DNA from: Candidatus Gastranaerophilales bacterium | Lineage (GTDB): Bacteria > Cyanobacteriota > Vampirovibrionia > Gastranaerophilales > Gastranaerophilaceae | Assembly: GCA_944324395.1 (NCBI GenBank) | Contig: CALUWC010000008.1 | Coordinates: 35,251-99,250, forward strand | Length of the DNA: 64,000 bases | Direction: 5' to 3' | In this document: positions 1 to 9,275 of the stretch, piece after piece | Numbering within the stretch: position 1 is the stretch's first letter | How the letters are laid out: every line of letters begins with the position of its first letter | Position numbers and translations under genes: made by a program | The notes under the pieces: generated by a model | The model's input: only the letters and a program-made list of their open reading frames with translations | Database searches by the model: none | What the model was told of the DNA's origin: nothing

Positions 1-140
1 GTACCGGCATCTAAAATTATTAAATGTCCGCCGACATTAACTTCTACACAAGATGTGTTTCCGCCATACTTTAAAAAATTTTTATTAGCAACCGGAAAAC
101 TTCCTCTTACACCTCTGAATTTTACTTTGAATTCGCTCAT
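1..140 (-). CDS. MBL-fold metallohydrolase, N-terminal fragment
   Basis: Only the first 46 codons are inside the window; the gene continues past the left edge. The visible protein starts MSEFKVKFRGVRGS and continues through YGGNTSCVEV to a GGHLIILDAGT stretch. This is the usual N-terminus of the cyclic-phosphodiesterase-like branch of the metallo-beta-lactamase fold, where the first strands precede the metal-binding HxHxDH motif. That motif lies outside the window, so catalysis cannot be judged. An AGGAATG ribosome site precedes the ATG. It sits 18 bp downstream of the metallophosphoesterase on the same strand and is probably co-transcribed with it. Substrate unknown. Confidence 0.75.
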   Translation of the reverse strand, partial: MSEFKVKFRGVRGSFPVANKNFLKYGGNTSCVEVNVGGHLIILDAG

Positions 141-158
141 ACTCATTCCTCAAACTTA

Positions 159-1166
159 TTATTTTCTTTTAATTTGATAAATTCCTGACTGATCTTTTTC
201 TTCACCGGCATAAATTGAACCAGAAAATACCAAAATTTTAGCCATTTTTTGAATAGTTGTTTCTCTGGTTTCTTTCCATTCCAATTCGAAAACAGCTTTA
301 TCTTTATAATTTGTAACTTTGACAAATCTGAATGCATTCGGATAAGAAACCAAAGCCGGTGAACTTACGTACAAAACGTTATCATGCTGTGTAATTTTTG
401 CAGCATGGTAATGCCCCTGAAATACCCCTATAGGATTATCATAACTTTCTATCAATTGTTTCAATGCTGTTGCATTTCTCAAACGATGATTGGGACTTGC
501 AAAAGGCTCAATTACAGGAACATGCAAAAAGATTAGAACCGTATCATTTTTAGAACCGTCTAATTCCTTTTTAAGCCACTTTAACTGGGTTTCATCAATA
601 TAACCGTTCGATGTAATTTCATCAGTAATAATATCATCTAAAACTATAACTTTATAATGTTTCTTGGGTTCAAAAGAATAATAAGCTTTTTTAAATTTAA
701 AATTCGGATTAGCATTCCGGACCATATCCAAATAAACAAGCGTTGTTAAATAACCGCCCACACATCTGTCATGGTTACCGAAAGCAAAATACCAGGGAAT
801 ATCCAATTTTTGCAAATGCGGAAGCATTGCTCTTAATTCTTTTTCAAAAGATTTATCAATTAAATCTCCTGTAAACATCACAAAGTCAAGGTCTTTATTT
901 TCATTTATTTGTGCAATAGCATCATCAAGCAGACGAGGAGATTCACCTGTCATTTTATAAGTTGTATTGGAACCGTCTTCCAAAAAATGAACATCACTAA
1001 CCTGAGCAAAATTTAAACTAACAGTTCCTGCACCGCTGTATGCCTGCAAACCCCACAACATGCCGGCAGTCAAACAAAGAGTTATAAAGGCATTTAAAAC
1101 TCTGGTAAAAAAGCCTTCTTTGTTCTCCTTTTTATTGCTGTTCTTGTTGTGTTTGCGTCTGCTCAT
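159..1166 (-). CDS. Membrane-anchored metallophosphoesterase
   Basis: A 335-aa calcineurin-like phosphoesterase. The metal-binding signatures appear in order: DVHF (about residue 58), FTGDLID (about 98), GNHDR (about 130), LHVP (about 215) and GHYHAA (about 252). A hydrophobic segment at residues 20-42 after a Lys/Arg/Asn-rich start suggests an N-terminal membrane anchor with the enzyme outside the cytoplasm. The substrate (phosphomonoester, phosphodiester or nucleotide) cannot be told from sequence. Its start overlaps the end of the upstream TPR gene by 35 bp, so the two are probably translated from one mRNA. The next in-frame Met (about residue 38) would remove the anchor, which favours the first ATG. 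Confidence 0.85.
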   Translation of the reverse strand: MSRRKHNKNSNKKENKEGFFTRVLNAFITLCLTAGMLWGLQAYSGAGTVSLNFAQVSDVHFLEDGSNTTYKMTGESPRLLDDAIAQINENKDLDFVMFTGDLIDKSFEKELRAMLPHLQKLDIPWYFAFGNHDRCVGGYLTTLVYLDMVRNANPNFKFKKAYYSFEPKKHYKVIVLDDIITDEITSNGYIDETQLKWLKKELDGSKNDTVLIFLHVPVIEPFASPNHRLRNATALKQLIESYDNPIGVFQGHYHAAKITQHDNVLYVSSPALVSYPNAFRFVKVTNYKDKAVFELEWKETRETTIQKMAKILVFSGSIYAGEEKDQSGIYQIKRK

Positions 1167-2073
1167 TACTGCCGCTTTCTAATATTCCTTTTATTTCATT
1201 ATATTTATTCTGTAAAAATTCGTCATCATCAGAGAGAATGATTGCTTTATCGATATTCATCAATGCACTCATATAATCCTGCATTGCATAATCACAATAG
1301 CACATATACTCATAAATTTTTGATGTCTGTATATCAGGTAAAAGTTCTGTAAAAATATTTTTTGCCCCCTTATAATCACCGGATTTATATAAAATTTTTG
1401 CTTTATCGAACTGATATTCCGGACAATTATTGATTTCAATAGCTTTTTCATTATCTGCTTTAGATTCTTCCAGCATACCCAGCTCAAACTCGGCACGTGA
1501 TTTAACAGCATAAGCCAAATCATCATTTGGAACAAAAGTCAAATACTTATCAATAGGATTTATAACAGCATCATACCGTCCGACATCATACAGAGTAATA
1601 GCAGTTGATAAATATGCCTGAGCAAAATCCGCTCTTGCCGATAATGCACTGTTAAATGCATCTAAAGCTTTCATATAATCATTTTTATCTCTGTAAAAAT
1701 TTCCAAGATAATAATATGCTAAATATGCATTTTGACTACTTGCAGCTTCATTCAGGGTTGATAACTCCATCTGTTCATCTCCAACCCGCTTATATTCTTG
1801 AGCCTGCTTTATTAAAGGATTTACACTTGTAACAAAAGTCTTTTTATCCTGAGCTATAACATGAGCCAATCCCTTTTTTAAATCAATGACCTGTTGATTA
1901 TCCGGATTTATTGTTAAAATTTTGTCCAAATATTCCATTGCAGAATTATAATCTCCAATAACACAATAATTTGCAGCCATATCAAGATAATCTTCCTCTA
2001 TTTCATTTGCAAATACAGGAACATAACAACTTACAGCTGCAATTAAAAGAATGGATAGCAATAACTTTTTCAT
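1132..2073 (-). CDS. Secreted TPR-repeat protein
   Basis: 313 aa. It opens with a signal peptide (MKKLLLSILLIAAVSC, likely cleaved after VFA near residue 22), followed by about six tetratricopeptide-like repeats; copies such as YYLGNFYRDKNDYMKALDAF show the pattern well. The C-terminus is a Gln-rich tail. TPR domains bind partner proteins and here would act outside the membrane. A Cys in the signal region (VSCY) could be a lipobox, but the fit is poor. It overlaps the metallophosphoesterase start by 35 bp, suggesting a functional pair. The partner is unknown. Confidence 0.8.
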   Translation of the reverse strand: MKKLLLSILLIAAVSCYVPVFANEIEEDYLDMAANYCVIGDYNSAMEYLDKILTINPDNQQVIDLKKGLAHVIAQDKKTFVTSVNPLIKQAQEYKRVGDEQMELSTLNEAASSQNAYLAYYYLGNFYRDKNDYMKALDAFNSALSARADFAQAYLSTAITLYDVGRYDAVINPIDKYLTFVPNDDLAYAVKSRAEFELGMLEESKADNEKAIEINNCPEYQFDKAKILYKSGDYKGAKNIFTELLPDIQTSKIYEYMCYCDYAMQDYMSALMNIDKAIILSDDDEFLQNKYNEIKGILESGSNEQTQTQQEQQ

Positions 2074-2198
2074 ATAAAAATTATATCATAAAAGGCTTAA
2101 TGAACAAAATTTATAAAACAAAACTAACAAGTTTCAAATTTTGGACATTTAAATATATTTGATAGATAATAAATAAAAGAAAGCTCAGGAACTTGAAA

Positions 2199-3254
2199 AT
2201 GGAAAACACAAGAAAGAAAATAGCAGCAGTAGCCTTAAGCGGCGGAGTCGACAGTTCTGTAACAGCATTGATTCTACAGCAAAAAGGATATGAAGTTATA
2301 GGCATAACAGGCAAAATGATTAAATCTACAGCTTCAGAAATAATTTGCCGGAATGCACAAAAAGTTGCGGATAAACTCGGAATAAAATTACATATTCTTG
2401 ACGTAAGTGACAAATTTCAAAAAAAAGTTATTGATTATTTTGAAAACTCATATAAAACAGGACAAACCCCGAATCCTTGTATTGTCTGCAACCAATTTAT
2501 CAAATGGGGTGAAATTTTCAATTATGCAATAAACAATCTCAATGCCGATATTTTTGCAACAGGACACTATGCTCAAATTAAAAATGATAACGGCATTTAC
2601 AAACTATATCCGGCAAAAGATGAACATAAAGACCAATTATATTTTCTTTACAGATTAGGTCAAAAAGAACTTTCCAAAACCATTTTTCCGCTGAGCGAGT
2701 ATGACAAAGAGCAGGTAAAACAAATGGCTTATGATTTTGATCTTCCGCCTAAATCCTCAAAAGAAAGTCAAGACATCTGCTTTATTCAAAAGCCAAACAC
2801 AACAAAAAAATATCTCACAGATAAATTCGGACAAATATCCGGAGATTTCATAGAAATTTCCACAGGTAAAAAACTCGGAACCCATCAAGGATATTACCAG
2901 TATACAATAGGCCAGAGAAAAGGTATAGGGATAGCTGCCCCTTATCCTTTATATGTAATAAATATTGATGCTGAAAAAAATATTGTATATCTGGGCAAAA
3001 AAGAAGATGATTTAAGAAAGTCTTTAATAATTGAAAATCTCAATTTTTCATATCCAACAGAAAAAAAAGACTTTGATGCAATGGTAAAAATTCGTTACAA
3101 TATGCAAGCTAAAAAAGCACATATAAAAATTATTGAAGGCAAAGCTGAAATCGAATTCTATGAACCTGTCAACTCAATTACTCCGGGACAGGCAGGTGTA
3201 ATGTATGACATGACTGACGGACACTTAATAGGCGGAGGTCAAGTCTGCTGGTAA
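2199..3254 (+). CDS. mnmA: tRNA-specific 2-thiouridylase MnmA
   Basis: Transfers sulfur to U34 of Lys, Glu and Gln tRNAs (cytoplasm, ATP-dependent). The PP-loop SGGVDSS is at residues 14-20, the first catalytic Cys is in NPCIVCN, ATGHYA follows, and the second Cys is in SQDICF. GQRKGIGIA and the C-terminal beta domain are also present. About 351 aa, a normal MnmA length. I chose the ATG at 2199 because AGGA ends 8 bp before it; a TTG two codons earlier is possible but worse placed. The gene stands alone, divergent from the TPR gene to its left. No IscS-type sulfur donor is visible nearby. Confidence 0.95.
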   Translation: MENTRKKIAAVALSGGVDSSVTALILQQKGYEVIGITGKMIKSTASEIICRNAQKVADKLGIKLHILDVSDKFQKKVIDYFENSYKTGQTPNPCIVCNQFIKWGEIFNYAINNLNADIFATGHYAQIKNDNGIYKLYPAKDEHKDQLYFLYRLGQKELSKTIFPLSEYDKEQVKQMAYDFDLPPKSSKESQDICFIQKPNTTKKYLTDKFGQISGDFIEISTGKKLGTHQGYYQYTIGQRKGIGIAAPYPLYVINIDAEKNIVYLGKKEDDLRKSLIIENLNFSYPTEKKDFDAMVKIRYNMQAKKAHIKIIEGKAEIEFYEPVNSITPGQAGVMYDMTDGHLIGGGQVCW

Positions 3255-3344
3255 AGGCAGAATTTAAAAATATTTATCAGCACAATTTTACATTATGAAC
3301 AATACACCGTCTTATAACTCATTTATATAAACTTCATTATAAGC

Positions 3345-4946
3345 TTAATCAAACAGGGCATTGATTTTATCTGTAATATCCTGCGGATCTATTTCATTTG
3401 TAACTTTGTTTATATCCTGTGCAATTTGGTATAATTTTGCAGCCTCTATCTTATCACCGGTTATAGCAATTGAACGTGCAAGATTAAAATGAGCAAGTGC
3501 ATAATTAGGATTGCATTCTACTGATTTTTTAAACATTTCAATGGCTTTCTGCACTCTTCCTAAATCATCAAGATAAATTACACCGAGATTGTTATAAGCG
3601 ATATCATAATTTTTATCAAATTCTATAGCCAGCTCATATTCTCTTATTGCTTCATCTGTATCACCTTTACCCCAGTATAAAAACCCGAGATTACAATGGA
3701 TTTTTGCATTTTTGGGATTCAATTCCAGTGCATTTCTATACACAGTCAAAGCATTTTCATAGTCTTCTTTATCATAAAATGCACTGCCAAGATTTATGTA
3801 AATGTCAATATCTTCAGGAGTTAAAAGATATGCACTTTGATAAGATGTAATTGCAGCATCTAAATCCTGCTTTGCCTCCTGAAACACAAATCCCAAAGTT
3901 TGGTTAACAACACTTGTCCATTCTTTGCTGGGATTCAAAGTTATTGCTGTTTGAAAATGTGATACAGCTCCTTCAATATCACCTTTTACATATAAAATAT
4001 TAGCTAAATTTGAATGGAATTCAGGCATATTCGGCATAATTTGAATAAGTTTTTTATACACCTCAATTGCATTATCATAATCGCCTAAATCTTCATAGGC
4101 CTTACATAAATGACGGTATGCCGGAATATTTAAATTATCCAGCCATATTGCCATTTTATATTCCGTAATAGCATTTTCAAACTGTCCTAAAGTTGAATAA
4201 ATATCCCCTAAAAGACAGTATAACGGAACAAAGCCCGGGGCTTTTTCTATTGCATCAATATAAATATCTAACGCTTCATCAAGCCCCTTAGATTGAACCT
4301 TCATATAACCTTTGAATAATACCGGCAAAAATTTTGTATAAGAAAAAGCTTCTTTCACTTTTTTTATAGCTTCTCTATCAAAAGGAAGAGTGACTACAGA
4401 CATCATATATTCATATAATGATTTAATTTTATTTTTAATAATTCTAAATGATGAAATCTCATATAAATTATGAAGCAGATAATGAGATCTGGAACTTGCA
4501 AAAGGTGCACATTTAATCGCTTTTTTAGCGTTCATTTCAGCATCAAGAAACCGGGCCTTTTTGGTATAAGTTTCAGCAAGCATATGATATGCTTTTGCAT
4601 ATTTTGGATTTTTGGAAACGGCATTATCAAAATAATTGACAGCCTTATCTAAATCACCTTTATAAAACTGAGCCAGCCCGATTTTATAATAAATTTCTGC
4701 CGAATCAATATACGACTCAAGGGCAATTTGATATTCCGTAATAGCCTCATCTATATACTGACAGGAAGAATAAATATCCAGATGCCACGCTAAATACAAA
4801 TCTCCTAACCTTAAATGCAAATCTGCATTCGTGGGGTCTTTTTGAAGTCCTATCTGGCATAATTCAATTGCTGATTTTACATTGCCGGTTTTAATTTCTT
4901 TTTTAATTTTTTTATCTAAAATTTTTGTATCGTTCTTCATATTCAT
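3345..4946 (-). CDS. Large cytoplasmic TPR protein
   Basis: 533 aa composed almost entirely of tetratricopeptide repeats (roughly twelve to fourteen). Examples are YYKIGLAQFYKGDLDKAVNY and YNNLGVIYLDDLGRVQKA. There is no signal peptide or enzyme domain. A TTG 16 codons upstream would add MLFYIKLIKIGG, but the ATG at 4946 is preceded by an AAAGAGC ribosome site at suitable spacing, so I start there. TPR arrays of this size act as scaffolds; no partner can be inferred. It is convergent with mnmA on one side and divergent from the LeuA-like gene on the other. Confidence 0.85.
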   Translation of the reverse strand: MNMKNDTKILDKKIKKEIKTGNVKSAIELCQIGLQKDPTNADLHLRLGDLYLAWHLDIYSSCQYIDEAITEYQIALESYIDSAEIYYKIGLAQFYKGDLDKAVNYFDNAVSKNPKYAKAYHMLAETYTKKARFLDAEMNAKKAIKCAPFASSRSHYLLHNLYEISSFRIIKNKIKSLYEYMMSVVTLPFDREAIKKVKEAFSYTKFLPVLFKGYMKVQSKGLDEALDIYIDAIEKAPGFVPLYCLLGDIYSTLGQFENAITEYKMAIWLDNLNIPAYRHLCKAYEDLGDYDNAIEVYKKLIQIMPNMPEFHSNLANILYVKGDIEGAVSHFQTAITLNPSKEWTSVVNQTLGFVFQEAKQDLDAAITSYQSAYLLTPEDIDIYINLGSAFYDKEDYENALTVYRNALELNPKNAKIHCNLGFLYWGKGDTDEAIREYELAIEFDKNYDIAYNNLGVIYLDDLGRVQKAIEMFKKSVECNPNYALAHFNLARSIAITGDKIEAAKLYQIAQDINKVTNEIDPQDITDKINALFD

Positions 4947-5014
4947 AAAAAGCTCTTTACCACCTATTTTAATTAATTTTATATAAAAAAGCAAGTTAAT
5001 TAATAGAATTTAGT

Positions 5015-5035
5015 GTATAATAGAATTTATTATAC
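5015..5035 (+). promoter_or_regulatory. Candidate -10 inside an inverted repeat, upstream of the LeuA-like gene
   Basis: TATAAT at 5016-5021 lies within a perfect 8-bp inverted repeat (5015-5022 with 5028-5035, 5-nt centre). It ends just before the GGGGG ribosome site of the gene starting at 5048. A dyad covering the -10 could be an operator or a short 5' hairpin. No good -35 is visible. Confidence 0.4.
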
Positions 5036-5047
5036 GGGGGTAATTAA

Positions 5048-6358
5048 ATGACAGAAAATAAAATATACTTTGTAGACGTAACAAACAGAGACGGAGTTCA
5101 AACATCACGTTTAGGACTGGCAAAACTTGAAAAAACCATAATAAATCTTATGCTTGACTCTATGGGGATAACCCAGTCAGAATTCGGATTTCCAACTACA
5201 AAACACGAAATAAATTATCTGAACGGAAACCTTGAACTTGTTAAAAGAAATGCAATAACTACAACAAAACTTTCAGGGTGGATGAGAGGAATAGCAGAAG
5301 ATGTCGAACTGTCATTTAAAAATGTTCCCGCTCTGGAAAATGTTAATCTGTCCCAATCTACATCTCAACAGATGATAAACGGCAAATACATGGGTAAAAA
5401 AACTCCCGATGACATTATAAAAATGACTAAAGAAGCTGTTGAATGTGCCGTTGATAAAGGTGCAAAACTTATCGGTGTAAATGCCGAAGATGCATCAAGG
5501 AGTGATATAAATTTTCTCATCAAATATGCATCTGAAGCAAAAAAATCAGGAGCAAGCCGCTTCAGATATTGTGATACTTTAGGCTATGAAGATCCTCAAA
5601 CTGCCTATGACAGAATCTACCAAATTGCCAAAGCTATCCAAATGCCTGTAGAACTTCATTACCATAACGATCTTGGAATGGGAGTTGCCTGTTCTGTTAT
5701 GGGTGCGAGAGCGGCAATTGATGCAGGTGTTGATGCATATATAAATACTGCAATAAACGGACTTGGAGAAAGAGCCGGCAACGCAGATTTGGTATCCTGT
5801 CTTTTGGCATGCCTGAAATCAGCCGGGTTTAAAAATAAATATCCGATTGATGAAAATATTAAGCTTGATAAAGCATGGCAGCTTGCAAAATATACCTCTT
5901 ATGCCTTCGGAGTTCCTATTCCAATAAACCAGCCTGCCGTTGGTGATAACGCTTTTGCTCACGAATCAGGAATTCACGCTGACGGAGCATTAAAAGATCG
6001 CAGGAATTACGAACTTTACGACTTTGAAGAACTCGGACGAGGGGAACCTGAAATTATTGAAACCGGTAGAATGATTACCACAGGAGAATACGGCGGAATT
6101 AAAGGTTTCAGAAACGTATATAATAAACTTGAACTTGAATTTAAAGATGAACACGAAGCCAGAAATATTCTGGAACTTGTCCGCTATGCAAACGTTCATA
6201 CCCAAAAGCCGTTAACAACAAGCGAACTAAGATTTATATATTATTATCCAGATATTGCAGCTCAAATAATGACCGTTTCACCATATTACGAACCAATCGG
6301 AGCAATAAAAGATCGTGTTGAATACGAAATTTCCCATCCGCCTGAAAATGTTATCTAA
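5048..6358 (+). CDS. LeuA/NifV-family acyltransferase (isopropylmalate/homocitrate synthase-like)
   Basis: 436 aa, DRE-TIM barrel family. The signature VTNRDGVQ at the N-terminus corresponds to the RDGxQ metal/catalytic motif. ELHYHNDLGMG supplies the metal-binding His pair, NGLGERAGNADL follows, and ESGIHADGALKD corresponds to the conserved HExG-like region of this family. It condenses acetyl-CoA (or a related acyl-CoA) with a 2-oxoacid. The protein lacks the about 130-aa regulatory domain of classical LeuA, so it resembles NifV-type homocitrate synthases or other truncated members; the actual 2-oxoacid is not determined. Strong GGGGG ribosome site. No leu, nif or lysine-pathway genes adjoin it. 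Confidence 0.85.
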   Translation: MTENKIYFVDVTNRDGVQTSRLGLAKLEKTIINLMLDSMGITQSEFGFPTTKHEINYLNGNLELVKRNAITTTKLSGWMRGIAEDVELSFKNVPALENVNLSQSTSQQMINGKYMGKKTPDDIIKMTKEAVECAVDKGAKLIGVNAEDASRSDINFLIKYASEAKKSGASRFRYCDTLGYEDPQTAYDRIYQIAKAIQMPVELHYHNDLGMGVACSVMGARAAIDAGVDAYINTAINGLGERAGNADLVSCLLACLKSAGFKNKYPIDENIKLDKAWQLAKYTSYAFGVPIPINQPAVGDNAFAHESGIHADGALKDRRNYELYDFEELGRGEPEIIETGRMITTGEYGGIKGFRNVYNKLELEFKDEHEARNILELVRYANVHTQKPLTTSELRFIYYYPDIAAQIMTVSPYYEPIGAIKDRVEYEISHPPENVI

Positions 6359-6467
6359 TCAGCAAGGGGGAAAAATATCATTACAGGTTGACTCCGGTTC
6401 AAATATATTTAACTTTAGAGTTACTCACCTTTCTCTATGAGATAGACAACTGGCGACAATAAGTTAA

Positions 6468-7673
6468 TTAGAATTTTTCAACTACAAATTCCTGATCCGA
6501 ATAAGATGGTTCGTATTCAGGTAATTCAGCAGGAGAAATTCCTGACACTGCAAAATCCATAGCTGCACCTGCTGTATCACCCATACGTCTTTTAGCAAAT
6601 CCACGTTCAGCATAAAGAGATTTTAATTGTTTGCCATAATGCTTCTGATTACCTTGAGCATAAGAAATTAGAATATTATAAGTTTCAAGAGCCGAAGCGT
6701 ATTCCCCCATCAAATATAAAATATACGCTTTATCAGATGAAATATAAAACTGGTTATCTGTATCTTTGGAATCCAGAGAAGATATTAAATCATCATATTC
6801 TTGAACAATTCCCTCCGGAATATTATTTTCGATTTTAAATATAGATTTTATCCAGAGCATTTGGGAAGTCTCAAGTATCGACAAATTCTTCTTTGTAACA
6901 TATTCATTAAAAATATCTACAGCATCCGTCGGTGTTGTAACCTTTTTTTGCATAAATAAAAGATTTGCAAATCTTACATAATCGTGCTTACCAAAATGTT
7001 TTCCAGAAATATCCAGTACTGTTTTATAATCCGCCAAAGCTCCTTTATAATCCCTTTCCATAGCTTTTGCATAAGCTCTCATATCATATATTTTTACAGA
7101 TTTAGGATATAGTGCAAAATATACATCAGACATTTTTACTATCTGCCGGAAATTACGTTTTGCATTTGCATTCAAAGACATTGTGTATCTCATTATCAAA
7201 GCCGGAAGGAAAAATAATAAAATAACAATACCTATAACTATTATTTTTGAACGATACACTGCAACAAATTCGTCTTTTTTTCCTTGAGGAACATTCGGAG
7301 TAAATTTTACTCTTTCATATTTCCCAATATTTCTTAACAAAAAATTGCTATATAGATTTGAACAATACAAACGGCAAGCATTAACCAGCACAAGCCACAA
7401 AAATTCAAAAAACAATAATCCTATCAAAGAATATTTTACATGTATAAATATAAAATATAATAAAAGCGGAATAAGAATATAAGCAATTCTTAGATATCTG
7501 TCCAGCATAAATCTGTATTCAAGAACCTTACCGGCATTTGCTTTAGGAATTGTTGTCCTGTACAAAAAGCCTGTATCCCCAGTTATACAAAAATTCCTAA
7601 ATATGGAATTTCCGGACTTGTCAACATAATACAATATAGGACTACTTAAGTTTTCAAAAATTTCTTTTAACAT
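6468..7673 (-). CDS. Membrane protein with C-terminal TPR-like repeats
   Basis: 401 aa, not a family I can name. The N-terminal third has three hydrophobic segments (about residues 63-78, 82-99 and 142-160), the first two forming a hairpin. The remainder is soluble and helical with TPR-like units, for example RAYAKAMERDYKGALADY and ALETYNILISYAQG. By topology the repeats should face one side of the membrane as a protein-binding platform. It is downstream of the DUF429-like gene on the same strand (30 bp gap) and converges on the LeuA-like gene. Confidence 0.7.
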   Translation of the reverse strand: MLKEIFENLSSPILYYVDKSGNSIFRNFCITGDTGFLYRTTIPKANAGKVLEYRFMLDRYLRIAYILIPLLLYFIFIHVKYSLIGLLFFEFLWLVLVNACRLYCSNLYSNFLLRNIGKYERVKFTPNVPQGKKDEFVAVYRSKIIVIGIVILLFFLPALIMRYTMSLNANAKRNFRQIVKMSDVYFALYPKSVKIYDMRAYAKAMERDYKGALADYKTVLDISGKHFGKHDYVRFANLLFMQKKVTTPTDAVDIFNEYVTKKNLSILETSQMLWIKSIFKIENNIPEGIVQEYDDLISSLDSKDTDNQFYISSDKAYILYLMGEYASALETYNILISYAQGNQKHYGKQLKSLYAERGFAKRRMGDTAGAAMDFAVSGISPAELPEYEPSYSDQEFVVEKF

Positions 7674-7703
7674 AACACTAATAATTATAATTGATAAACC
7701 GAT

Positions 7704-8375
7704 TTATGCCAAATCTGATTTAGCAGCAAGACTCCTTTCAAAATTATAAACATCGGTTGATATATTCAAATTATCTTTAATATCAATAACATCAAGCCCT
7801 CTGAAATTATATATAACATTTATCATTTCAGGATTATTGGCATATTCTTTTGCAAGAATAGCACCCAATATTGCCTCCAGATGGGACATAGGAATCATAT
7901 TTACCGGAAGATCTTCAAATCCCCATTCATACTTCAAAGCTTGTTGCAAAAATTTACAATCAGCAGGAGAACGATCTTTGTAACAAGAATTTAAATGCAT
8001 ACTCTGTCTTGTCATATAAATATCAAAACGATTAACTGTAATACCACGTTCAGAAAGTTCTTTTAAATATTCAGAGCCTCTGTTTGAATGTCTTTGAGTC
8101 CAGTTATCACGATTAGGCATCAGTTTGTTAGTTGAAACAAGCTGATACGGTTTTGACAATATTCGCCATTTGCCTTCAAGCATCGTTCTATCAGACGGAA
8201 CTGAAACACATATTTTGGAATTTTTTAATGATGAAAAATTTTCAAAAAAGAACATTACATCATTCATTTTGTAAGCTTTATCAAGAAGAATAATTTTATT
8301 ATCTTCATCAACTACAGCAATTCCTGAATCCATACTTGAACCTGCTGCCAGCGACAAACCTATATAATAATTCAT
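7704..8375 (-). CDS. Conserved protein with RNase H-like N-terminus (DUF429-like)
   Basis: 223 aa. The start MNYYIGLSLAAGSS followed by GIAVVDEDNKIILLDKAY reads like the first two strands of an RNase H/actin-type fold, and CVSVPSDR with later EAILGAILA recalls DUF429 proteins. I cannot identify a full acidic catalytic set, so nuclease activity is not claimed. An AGGAGATATAA ribosome site precedes the ATG. It begins 9 bp after map, so the two are very likely co-transcribed. Function unknown. Confidence 0.6.
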   Translation of the reverse strand: MNYYIGLSLAAGSSMDSGIAVVDEDNKIILLDKAYKMNDVMFFFENFSSLKNSKICVSVPSDRTMLEGKWRILSKPYQLVSTNKLMPNRDNWTQRHSNRGSEYLKELSERGITVNRFDIYMTRQSMHLNSCYKDRSPADCKFLQQALKYEWGFEDLPVNMIPMSHLEAILGAILAKEYANNPEMINVIYNFRGLDVIDIKDNLNISTDVYNFERSLAAKSDLA

Positions 8376-8384
8376 TTATATCTC

Positions 8385-9140
8385 CTAATTCATTAATTTA
8401 GTTGTAATTAATGGACCATCATCTGTTGCAATAACAGTATGTTCGAAATGTGCCGACGGTTTGCCGTCTTTTGTACTTACAGTCCAGCCGTCTTCTTGAG
8501 AAACAACTACATCATCACCGCCCAAATTTAACATAGGCTCAATTGCAATCGCAACATTTGACTTTATTAAAGTATTATCACCGACACTGTAATTGAACAA
8601 GAACGGATCTTCATGCATTTCATGTCCGACACCATGTCCGCCGTATTGACGCACAATTCCGTAACCTTCACGATTGGCAACTGCTTCAATTGCTTTAGAA
8701 ATATCATCTAACACATTTCCCGGACACATTTGTTCTATACCTGCATAAAGTGATTCTTCAGTAACTTTCATCAACTTATCAATTTCATCAGATACTTTTC
8801 CGACACGATATGACCATGCACTATCTCCAACCATACCGCCATAAGTTGCACCGACATCTATTGCAATAATGTCACCCTCCTTTAAAATAACATCTTCAGA
8901 AGGAATACCATGAACAACCTGCTCATTTACTGATGTACAAATACTTGCAGGAAAACCGGCATACCCTAAAAATGTAGGCACTGCACGATTTTCTTTAATA
9001 ATATGCATTGCAATATTATCTAACTCTTTTGTAGAAATGCCCGGTTCAACAACCTCTTTCATTTTCTGATGCACAAGAGCAACAATATGACCTGCATGAC
9101 GCATTCTTTTAATTTCATCTCTTGATTTTCTATTTATCAT
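8385..9140 (-). CDS. map: Methionine aminopeptidase, type I
   Basis: 251 aa; removes the initiator Met from nascent proteins. Family marks in order: GYAGFPASICTSVNEQVVHG with the substrate-side His, AIDVGATYGGMVGDSAW holding the two Asp metal ligands, GHGVGHEMHEDPF with the His ligand, AIEPML with the first Glu ligand, and HFEHTV with the last Glu. The short N-terminus lacks a zinc-finger extension, as in bacterial type Ia. It heads a leftward run with the DUF429-like and TPR membrane genes and is divergent from pheT. Confidence 0.95.
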   Translation of the reverse strand: MINRKSRDEIKRMRHAGHIVALVHQKMKEVVEPGISTKELDNIAMHIIKENRAVPTFLGYAGFPASICTSVNEQVVHGIPSEDVILKEGDIIAIDVGATYGGMVGDSAWSYRVGKVSDEIDKLMKVTEESLYAGIEQMCPGNVLDDISKAIEAVANREGYGIVRQYGGHGVGHEMHEDPFLFNYSVGDNTLIKSNVAIAIEPMLNLGGDDVVVSQEDGWTVSTKDGKPSAHFEHTVIATDDGPLITTKLMN

Positions 9141-9275
9141 AATTTCTTCCCTACCCTTAATCTTAGGGTATCACAAAAAAAAAGATAAAATCAAATTTGT
9201 GAAATTTTACATAACATTTCTTTTGTAATAAAATATAGGTATAGATTTATATTTAGATTATGAGGGAAGTAATAA

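Noticed and set aside
1971..2162. Short plus-strand open frame antisense to the TPR gene
   Set aside because: It overlaps the TPR gene start and divergent promoter region and has no ribosome site; treated as a shadow frame.
6390..6410. GGTTCAAAT as the T-arm of a tRNA gene
   Set aside because: No acceptor or anticodon stems pair around it and no CCA-adjacent discriminator; the match is only to the T-loop.
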